A stretch of DNA of 11,452 nt from contig CAKPGS010000036.1 in NCBI GenBank assembly GCA_934155165.1, positions 1-11,452 on the forward strand. Direction: 5' to 3'. Below the pieces are notes generated by a model. That model ran no database searches and was not told where the DNA came from. It saw only the letters and a list, made by a program, of their open reading frames with translations. This document shows positions 5,196 to 10,572 of the stretch, one piece after another. This DNA is from an uncultured Clostridia bacterium. GTDB lineage: Bacteria; Bacillota; Clostridia; TANB77; CAG-508. The first letter of the stretch is position 1. Each line of letters opens with the position of its first letter. The translations under genes and the position numbers were made by a program.

Positions 5196-8159
5196 ATGAA
5201 AATTAAAAAATTATCAATAATACTTATAATTGCTTTTTTACTTGCTTTTATATGTTCAAATAATATTTTTGCTGAAACAGAAAATTCGGAAAAAAATATT
5301 GGCATCTCTTATACTACGCATGTACAAAATATAGGATGGCAAGATTTAAGAAAAAATGGAGAAATGGCAGGAACTTCAGGGTTAAGTTATAGATTAGAAG
5401 GAATAAAAATTAATCTCTTAAATGCACCTAAAAATGCAAAAATAAACTATCAAGTGCATGTACAAAATATAGGATGGCAAGGTCTAAAAGAAAATGGAGA
5501 AATGGCAGGAACTTCAGGATTAAGTTATAGACTAGAAGGAATAAAAATAAATTTAGAAAATTTAGATAATTATTCAGTAATGTATAGGGTACATGTGCAA
5601 AATATAGGATGGCAAGATTGGCGATATGATGGAGAAATGGCAGGAACAACAGGACTTGGATATAGATTAGAAGCGATAGAGATAAAAGTAGTGCCAAAAA
5701 CAGAAAGAGGAATATTAAAAATAGAATCTCCAACTAAAAGCAAAGAAATAAATGACAATTTTGTAGATGTTAGTGGATGGTGTTTATCAAATACACTTGA
5801 AGACTCAATAAAAGTTATGGTGGATGATCAATATGTACAAAGCGATATAAAAAGAACTCCTAGAACAGATTTAGCAGAAATAACAGGAGGATATGGAAAT
5901 TCAAAGTTAAATCCTAATGCAGGATACAATACAAGAATAGATTTAACAAATTATAAAGATGGAGTACATAATATTAAACTCGAGTTATATACTAAGAGTG
6001 GCAATTTAGCAGATACAAAATCTGTAACGATTAATTTAGATAGAAGTATGAAAATAAAATACACCACTCATGTACAAAATATAGGATGGCAAAATTATGT
6101 TAGAAACGGAGAAATGGCAGGAACTTCAGGATTAAGCTACAGATTAGAAGGGATAAAAATTGATCTTTTAAATGCTCCAAAAAATGCAAAAGTAAATTAT
6201 CAAGTGCATGTACAAAACATAGGATGGCAGGGCTTAAGAGAAAATGGAGAAATGGCGGGAACATCTGGCTTAAGTTATAGATTAGAAGGAATAAAAATAA
6301 ATTTAGAAAATTTAGATAATTATTCAGTAATGTATAGAGTACATGTACAAAATATAGGATGGCAAGACTGGCGATATGATGGAGAAATGGCAGGAACAAC
6401 AGGACTTGGATATAGATTAGAAGCCATAGAAATAAAAATAGTTCCAAAAACAGAAAGAGGAATATTAAAAATAGAATCTCCAGCAAACAATTATGAGGTA
6501 AACACAAAAACTTTAAATGTAACAGGTTGGTGTATGTCTAATACGAATACAAATTACATAAAAGCTAAAATCAACAACAAAGAGGTAGCAACAACTGTAA
6601 ATAGAAAATATAGAGGAGATGTATTAGGAACAACTGGTGGTTACGGTGGAGAAAAAATGAATCCAGAAGCAGGGTATGAAGCAGAAATTAATTTAGCAGA
6701 CTATGAAGATGGAGACTATGAAGTAACTCTAGAATTATATTCTAATAATAATCAATTATTAGATACTAAAAAAGTAAAAATAGTAATTGATAGAACAATG
6801 AAAATTTTGTATTCTGCACATGTACAAAATATAGGTTGGCAAAGCTATGTTAGAAATGGAGAAATGATAGGAACAACAGGGCAAGGATTAAGAATAGAAG
6901 CTTTAAGAATTTCGTTAAAAAATGCACCAGAAAATGTAAAAATAGAATATCATGCTTATGTACAAAATATAGGATGGCAAAGTTGGCAACAAGATAATCA
7001 AATTGCAGGAACAATAGGCCAAGGATTAAGAATAGAAGCTATGGAAATAAAGCTTATAGACAGAAATACTAATAAAGAAATTCAAAATATGACAGTTGAA
7101 TATCAAGCACATGTTCAAGGTGACGGATGGCAAAAAACAAAAGTTGATGGTGAAACAGCAGGAACACTTGGCGAAGGATTAAGAATAGAAGCATTTAAAA
7201 TAATACTTGTTAATAAGAAGTTGCCAAGGGGAAAAATAGTATTGGAATCTCCAAGTAGAACAGTATTTACAGGAGACTCTGTAACAGTAAAAGGCTGGGA
7301 GATGTCAACACAATCTGCCAATAGTAAAATTGAAATATATATAAATGGAAATTTAACATCATTGCCAATAACAAGAACAAATAGAACAGATATACAAAAT
7401 ATATATACATTTTATGGCGATGCAAAAGTAAATCCAAATCCTGGTTATAGCTTTACAATAGATTTAACTAATTATACAGAAGGAATATACAATATAGAAA
7501 TTCGATTATATTCTCAAGATAAATCAAGACTTTTAGATACAGTTTATAAAAAGATTTCTGTAATAAAAGGTGTAAAGTTTGGTATTGATGTTTCAAAATG
7601 GCAAGGAAAAATAGACTGGAATAGAGTGAAACAAGAAGATGTTAATTATTCAATAATTAGAATTGGATATGGTCAAACAGTAAGTAAAAATAAAGATGCG
7701 TTTTTTGAAGCAAACTATAATTCATGTAAACAAAATGGAATTCCAGTAGGTGTATATTTATATAGTTATGCACTAAATGTAGAAGAAGCAAGATTAGAAG
7801 CAGAAGCATGTAAAAGTTGGCTAGAAAACAGAAATTTACAATTACCTGTATTTTGGGATGTTGAAGATAAATGTCAAAGTAACATTGATAGAAATACATT
7901 AACAGCAATGGCAGATACTTTCTGTTCTACAATAGAACAAGGAGGAAAATATAAGGCTGGTATATATGGTAATAAAAATTGGCTAACTAATAAATTAAAT
8001 ATGGGATATTTACAAGAAAAATATGATGTTTGGGTAGCACAATATTATCATGAATGTACATATGATGGTAGATATGACATATGGCAATATTCTAGTGAAG
8101 GATATATATCAGGAATAAGTGGTAAAGTGGATTGTAATTATTTTTACAAAAAATATTAA
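5196..8159 (+). CDS. Secreted ChW-repeat protein with C-terminal GH25 lysozyme domain
   Basis: 987 residues. A signal peptide (basic KIKK, hydrophobic core 7-20, likely cleavage after IFA at 26) leads to three modules, each with three ChW (clostridial hydrophobic W) repeats and one Ig-like spacer. ChW units lie at about 37-74, 83-120, 128-165; 287-324, 333-370, 378-415; 537-574, 583-620, 634-671, with the core HVQNIGWQ and GE.AGT.G. Spacers are about 173-283, 423-533 and 678-790. The GH25 domain (794-987) starts FGIDVSKWQG and carries D798, then D888 and E890 in FWDVED, the acidic residues of this muramidase family, and closes with IWQYSS and KVDCNYF. GH25 enzymes cleave the MurNAc-GlcNAc bond of peptidoglycan. 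No LPXTG or membrane anchor is present, so retention at the wall would rely on the ChW repeats, whose ligand is not established. AGGAG at 5185-5189 supports the start. The gene has its own promoter and terminator. Role in wall remodelling, separation or attack on other cells is open. Confidence 0.93.
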   Translation: MKIKKLSIILIIAFLLAFICSNNIFAETENSEKNIGISYTTHVQNIGWQDLRKNGEMAGTSGLSYRLEGIKINLLNAPKNAKINYQVHVQNIGWQGLKENGEMAGTSGLSYRLEGIKINLENLDNYSVMYRVHVQNIGWQDWRYDGEMAGTTGLGYRLEAIEIKVVPKTERGILKIESPTKSKEINDNFVDVSGWCLSNTLEDSIKVMVDDQYVQSDIKRTPRTDLAEITGGYGNSKLNPNAGYNTRIDLTNYKDGVHNIKLELYTKSGNLADTKSVTINLDRSMKIKYTTHVQNIGWQNYVRNGEMAGTSGLSYRLEGIKIDLLNAPKNAKVNYQVHVQNIGWQGLRENGEMAGTSGLSYRLEGIKINLENLDNYSVMYRVHVQNIGWQDWRYDGEMAGTTGLGYRLEAIEIKIVPKTERGILKIESPANNYEVNTKTLNVTGWCMSNTNTNYIKAKINNKEVATTVNRKYRGDVLGTTGGYGGEKMNPEAGYEAEINLADYEDGDYEVTLELYSNNNQLLDTKKVKIVIDRTMKILYSAHVQNIGWQSYVRNGEMIGTTGQGLRIEALRISLKNAPENVKIEYHAYVQNIGWQSWQQDNQIAGTIGQGLRIEAMEIKLIDRNTNKEIQNMTVEYQAHVQGDGWQKTKVDGETAGTLGEGLRIEAFKIILVNKKLPRGKIVLESPSRTVFTGDSVTVKGWEMSTQSANSKIEIYINGNLTSLPITRTNRTDIQNIYTFYGDAKVNPNPGYSFTIDLTNYTEGIYNIEIRLYSQDKSRLLDTVYKKISVIKGVKFGIDVSKWQGKIDWNRVKQEDVNYSIIRIGYGQTVSKNKDAFFEANYNSCKQNGIPVGVYLYSYALNVEEARLEAEACKSWLENRNLQLPVFWDVEDKCQSNIDRNTLTAMADTFCSTIEQGGKYKAGIYGNKNWLTNKLNMGYLQEKYDVWVAQYYHECTYDGRYDIWQYSSEGYISGISGKVDCNYFYKKY
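5304..5732 (+). repeat. ChW triplet A, first copy of a near-identical 429-bp direct repeat
   Basis: This encodes residues 37-179: three ChW repeats and the lead into the first spacer. It recurs at 6054-6482, exactly 750 bp later, with about 9 amino-acid differences in 143 by eye. The last 200 bases (5533-5732) differ at only 7 positions, mostly silent. Similarity falls off abruptly just after 5732. Confidence 0.9.
5712..6044 (+). repeat. Ig-like spacer domain 1 of the ChW-lysozyme
   Basis: Residues 173-283 contain ILKIESP, SGWCLSNT, R.P R.DL, GGYGNSKLNPNAGY, IDLTNYKDG and a final LADT..VTINLDR. Beta-strand-rich spacing and the closing DG-h-x-I-x-L pattern resemble bacterial Ig-like domains. 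Related spacers lie at 6462-6794 and 7227-7565. The ligand or purpose, if any beyond spacing, is unknown. Confidence 0.7.
6054..6482 (+). repeat. ChW triplet B, second copy of the 429-bp direct repeat
   Basis: This encodes residues 287-429 and is about 94% identical in protein to triplet A. Most changes fall in the first ChW unit (QNYVRNGE here against QDLRKNGE in copy A). The third unit and the following KTERGILKIESP are almost unchanged. Confidence 0.9.
6462..6794 (+). repeat. Ig-like spacer domain 2 of the ChW-lysozyme
   Basis: Residues 423-533 keep the frame TGWCMSNT, R.YRGDV, TTGGYGGEKMNPEAGY, LADYEDG and LLDTKKVKIVIDR. Past the shared ILKIESP start it is only about 41% identical to spacer 1 (43 of 104 aligned positions counted by eye). 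Confidence 0.7.
6804..7211 (+). repeat. ChW triplet C, divergent third set of ChW repeats
   Basis: Residues 537-672 hold three ChW units with G.GLRIEA in place of the GLSYRLEG seen in most units of triplets A and B. This is closer to the usual ChW consensus. The ninth unit has HVQGDGWQ where the other eight have VQNIGWQ. A 13-residue insertion rich in Asn and Lys separates units eight and nine. Confidence 0.85.
7227..7565 (+). repeat. Ig-like spacer domain 3 of the ChW-lysozyme
   Basis: Residues 678-790 share the layout of the other two spacers (VLESP, KGWEMST, R.NRTDI, YGDAKVNPNPGY, IDLTNYTEG, LLDT), but the Trp-Cys pair is Trp-Glu. It links triplet C to the GH25 domain. Confidence 0.65.
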
Positions 8160-8188
8160 AAAGTAAACCTTCGGGTTTACTTTTTTTT
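8158..8188 (+). terminator. Rho-independent terminator of the ChW-lysozyme gene
   Basis: A perfect 9-bp stem AAGTAAACC / GGTTTACTT (8161-8169 with 8174-8182) closes on a TTCG tetraloop, followed by an eight-T run (8181-8188). Upstream A residues can pair with the T-run and extend the stem to 8158, within the stop codon. Confidence 0.92.
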
Positions 8189-8204
8189 GGATAAATGATA
8201 AGAT
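8176..8204 (+). promoter_or_regulatory. Predicted promoter of the gtrA-gtrB pair
   Basis: The -10 TAAGAT (8199-8204) has the extended TG one base upstream; a weak -35, TTTACT (8176-8181), lies 17 nt before it, inside the right arm of the preceding terminator. The -10 ends 29 nt before the ATG. TAAATGATAAGATAT (8192-8206) recurs at 9660-9674 in the same setting. Confidence 0.55.
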
Positions 8205-8233
8205 ATTGAAGGATAAGAAAAGAGAGGAATTTT

Positions 8234-8683
8234 ATGGAAAAAATAATAGATCTATACAAAAAATATGAAGAAATAATAAATTATTTAATAATAGGAGTAT
8301 TAACAACAGTTGTAAACTTAGCAGTGAAGTATGCTTTATTATTTACAGTTTTAAATGCAAGTGATGCAACGCAGTTGCAAATAGCAGTAGTTATTTCTTG
8401 GGTAGTTGCATGTATATTTGCATATATTACAAACAGAAAAATTGTATTTAAAAGTAAGTCAAAGAAAATTTTAAAGGAATTTACTGCATTTGTTAGTGCG
8501 CGTTTGTTTACATTATTTTTAGAAATGTTAATAATGTTTGTATTTGTTACATTATTGAAATTAAATAGTAATTTATGGGTTGTAGTTTGGTCACTAGTTG
8601 CACAAATTGTAGTAATTGTGGTAAACTACATGCTAAGTAAACTTGTAATATTTAAAAAGGAGAAAAAAGATGAAGAAAATTAG
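8234..8683 (+). CDS. GtrA-like polyprenyl-linked sugar flippase family protein
   Basis: The 149-residue protein has four membrane segments (about 15-35, 48-66, 83-108, 115-135). It shows GtrA-family landmarks: INYLIIGVLTTVVNL (15-29), a cytoplasmic loop with YITNRKIVFK (64-73), FTAFVSARLF (83-92) and the closing NYMLSKLVIFKK (131-142). GtrA proteins are small membrane proteins proposed to flip polyprenyl-phosphate-linked monosaccharide; some members may only assist a partner. Its length is normal. A ribosome binding site GAGAGGA at 8222-8228 precedes the ATG. It is first in a two-gene unit and its 3' end overlaps the GtrB-like gene by 14 nt, which points to joint function. A possible role is supply of a sugar donor for side-chain glycosylation of wall polymer; the sugar is unknown. 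Confidence 0.9.
   Translation: MEKIIDLYKKYEEIINYLIIGVLTTVVNLAVKYALLFTVLNASDATQLQIAVVISWVVACIFAYITNRKIVFKSKSKKILKEFTAFVSARLFTLFLEMLIMFVFVTLLKLNSNLWVVVWSLVAQIVVIVVNYMLSKLVIFKKEKKDEEN
8657..8674 (+). promoter_or_regulatory. Translational-coupling junction between gtrA-like and gtrB-like genes
   Basis: AAGGAG, a seven-base spacer and ATG (8670) lie within the end of the gtrA-like frame (K-E-K-K-D-E there). The 18 bases are identical to 2568-2585. Confidence 0.7.
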
Positions 8684-9614
8684 TATAATAGTTCCAGCTT
8701 ATAATGAAGAAGAATCTATACCATATTTAGAAAAAAGATTAGTTGCGTTAATGGATAATATGAAAAACTATGAATTTGAAGTATTATTTGTAAATGATGG
8801 AAGCAAAGATAAAACGCTAGAATTAATAAAAGAATTGAGAGAAAGAGACGAAAGATTTTGCTATGTTAATTTTTCAAGAAATTTTGGAAAAGAAGTTGCA
8901 ATGATAGCAGGACTGGATTATGCAACAGGAGATGCAGTAATTTTAATAGATGCAGATTTGCAAGATCCACCAGAACTAATACCAGAACTTGTTAAATACT
9001 GGGAACAAGGTTATGATGATGTTTATGCGAAAAGAAAATCTAGAAAAGGTGAAACATTCTTAAAAAAATTCACATCTAAAATGTATTATAAAGTACTTCA
9101 AAGTTTAACAAATGTTGAAATACAGAAAGATACAGGAGATTTTAGATTATTAGATAGAAGATGTGTAAATGCACTAAAAAAATTAAGAGAATCTCAAAGA
9201 TGTTCAAAAAGTATTTTCAGTTGGATAGGATACAACAAAAAAGAAGTATTATATGATAGAGACCCAAGAGTTGCAGGAAAAACAAAATGGAATTACAAAA
9301 AATTAGTAGACCTAGCAATAGATGGAATAACATCTTTTACAACATCGCCACTTAGAATATCTACATATTTAGCAATACCAACATTTTTGGCACTTGTAAT
9401 TTATTTTATATATGTAATTGTAAAATGTATTAGATTAAGCGTAGCAATACAAGCATTTCAAGCAATTATATTATTAGTATTATTCTTTTCAGGAATACAA
9501 ATTATGTTATTTGGAATAATTGGAGAATATTTAGGACGTATATTTAACGAAACTAAAAATAGACCATTATATTTTGTAGATGAATATAATGGAGAAAAAG
9601 AAATGAATAATTAA
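8670..9614 (+). CDS. GtrB-like polyprenyl-phosphate glycosyltransferase (GT2, DPM1/GtrB group)
   Basis: The 314-residue protein has a GT2 domain and two C-terminal membrane segments (about 232-254 and 262-284), the usual GtrB layout. Visible motifs are ISIIVPAYNEEESI (4-17), VNDGSKD (41-47), NFSRNFGKEVAMIAGLDYATGD (about 67-88), the metal/catalytic DADLQDPPE (94-102), DTGDFRLLDRR (154-164) and RDPRVAGKTKWNYKKL (197-212). This group transfers a sugar from a nucleotide donor to undecaprenyl phosphate at the inner membrane face; glucose is common but others are known and the choice cannot be read here. A short tail after IIGEYLGRIF is typical. Translation is probably coupled to the upstream gtrA-like gene. 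A hairpin terminator begins 6 nt after the stop codon, so the pair is a closed transcription unit. Confidence 0.93.
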   Translation: MKKISIIVPAYNEEESIPYLEKRLVALMDNMKNYEFEVLFVNDGSKDKTLELIKELRERDERFCYVNFSRNFGKEVAMIAGLDYATGDAVILIDADLQDPPELIPELVKYWEQGYDDVYAKRKSRKGETFLKKFTSKMYYKVLQSLTNVEIQKDTGDFRLLDRRCVNALKKLRESQRCSKSIFSWIGYNKKEVLYDRDPRVAGKTKWNYKKLVDLAIDGITSFTTSPLRISTYLAIPTFLALVIYFIYVIVKCIRLSVAIQAFQAIILLVLFFSGIQIMLFGIIGEYLGRIFNETKNRPLYFVDEYNGEKEMNN

Positions 9615-9620
9615 AATTTT

Positions 9621-9655
9621 GTACAAGGTTTAATAAAAAAGCCTTGTACTTTTTT
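9621..9655 (+). terminator. Rho-independent terminator of the gtrA-gtrB unit
   Basis: The stem GTACAAGGTTT (9621-9631) pairs with AAGCCTTGTAC (9639-9649) over 11 positions including one G-T wobble, with a seven-base loop and then six T (9650-9655). Confidence 0.88.
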
Positions 9656-9672
9656 AAGGTAAATGATAAGAT
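9644..9672 (+). promoter_or_regulatory. Predicted promoter of the rmlD-rmlA unit
   Basis: The -10 TAAGAT (9667-9672) has an extended TG at 9664-9665 and a -35-like TTGTAC (9644-9649) at 17-nt spacing, again formed by the right arm of the upstream terminator. The -10 ends 30 nt before the rmlD ATG. The -10 region is identical over 15 nt to that of the gtrA-gtrB promoter. Confidence 0.55.
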
Positions 9673-9702
9673 ATACAGGAAATAAAATTAAGAGGTGATA
9701 AA

Positions 9703-10572
9703 ATGAAAATTTTAATTACTGGAGCAAACGGAATGCTTGCAAAAGAAGTAAAAGAAAGGTTCGAAAATGAAAATGAACTTATACTTACAGATGTAAACGA
9801 CTTGGATATAACAAATGAACAAAAAGTTATGGAATTTGTAAAAGAATGTAGACCAGATTACATAATTAATTGTGCAGCATTTACAGCTGTAGATAAAGCA
9901 GAAGAATGCTATGAATTAGCAGACAAAATAAATGGAGATGGACCAACAAATTTAGCTAAAGCAGCTAAAGAAAACAAGGCAAGATTAGTACATATATCTA
10001 CAGACTATGTTTTTGGGGGAGATTTAAGTTTAGATAAAGATTATAAAGAAGATGATAAAAAAGCTCCTGTTACCGTATATGGAAAAACAAAATTACATGG
10101 AGAAGAAGGTATTGAGGAAAATCTTGAAGAATATTATATTTTTAGAACAGCATGGTTATATGGAATAGGAGGAAACAATTTTGTAAAAACAATGACAAAA
10201 TTAGGTTCATCAAGAGATGAATTAAATGTTGTATCAGACCAACACGGAAGTCCTACATATGCAAAAGATTTAACAGAAATTATATATCAAGCAATAACAA
10301 AACAAATACCATATGGAATATACAATGCAACAAATGAAGGATATACAACATGGTACGATTTCACAAAAGAAATATTAGAAGAACAAGGAATCAAATGCAA
10401 AGTAAATCCTGTTACAACAGAAGAATATATAAAAATGATGAATGTTGTACAAGCAAAAAGACCATTTAATTCACAAATGTCAAAAGAAAAATTAAAAGAA
10501 CAAGGAATAAACGTACCAAACTGGAAAGATGGATTAAAAAGATATTTGGAGGAAGCAAAAAATGAAGAATAG
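9703..10572 (+). CDS. rfbD: dTDP-4-dehydrorhamnose reductase (RmlD/RfbD)
   Basis: RmlD reduces dTDP-4-keto-L-rhamnose to dTDP-L-rhamnose with NAD(P)H, the last step of the pathway, in the cytoplasm. The 289-residue length is normal. Visible are the Rossmann nucleotide loop GANGML (7-12), INCAAFTAVDKAE (55-67), HISTDYVFGGD (97-107), the short-chain reductase YxxxK as Y126 and K130 in VYGKTKLHGE, FRTAWLYG (147-154), VSDQHGSPTYAKDL (177-190) and YNATNEG (207-213). The ribosome binding site AGAGGTGAT at 9691-9699 lies just before ATG 9703. The gene leads a separate unit and overlaps rmlA by 11 nt. Presence of the pathway end indicates that the cell-surface glycan contains rhamnose, or a sugar derived from the same intermediate. 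The family call is very secure. Confidence 0.95.
   Translation: MKILITGANGMLAKEVKERFENENELILTDVNDLDITNEQKVMEFVKECRPDYIINCAAFTAVDKAEECYELADKINGDGPTNLAKAAKENKARLVHISTDYVFGGDLSLDKDYKEDDKKAPVTVYGKTKLHGEEGIEENLEEYYIFRTAWLYGIGGNNFVKTMTKLGSSRDELNVVSDQHGSPTYAKDLTEIIYQAITKQIPYGIYNATNEGYTTWYDFTKEILEEQGIKCKVNPVTTEEYIKMMNVVQAKRPFNSQMSKEKLKEQGINVPNWKDGLKRYLEEAKNEE

Noticed and set aside
5428..6507. Long leucine-rich open frames on the minus strand opposite the ChW repeats (for example 6100-6507 and 5428-5733)
   Set aside because: They mirror the repeated codons of the ChW modules, have no suitable ribosome binding sites, and their Leu/Phe-rich composition is what the complement of such A-rich coding DNA gives. 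The plus-strand reading is certain from its domains.
5304..7211. Regularly spaced repeats as a CRISPR array
   Set aside because: The repeats are in-frame protein repeats (ChW), about 140 bp apart with conserved coding sense and no constant short repeat with unique spacers.
8158..8233. Riboswitch or attenuator before the gtrA-like gene
   Set aside because: The hairpin belongs to the end of the preceding gene, and the predicted leader of about 23 nt is too short for a riboswitch.
9615..9702. Small gene or regulatory RNA between the gtrB-like gene and rmlD
   Set aside because: The 88 nt are fully explained by the terminator, the promoter and the ribosome binding site of rmlD.
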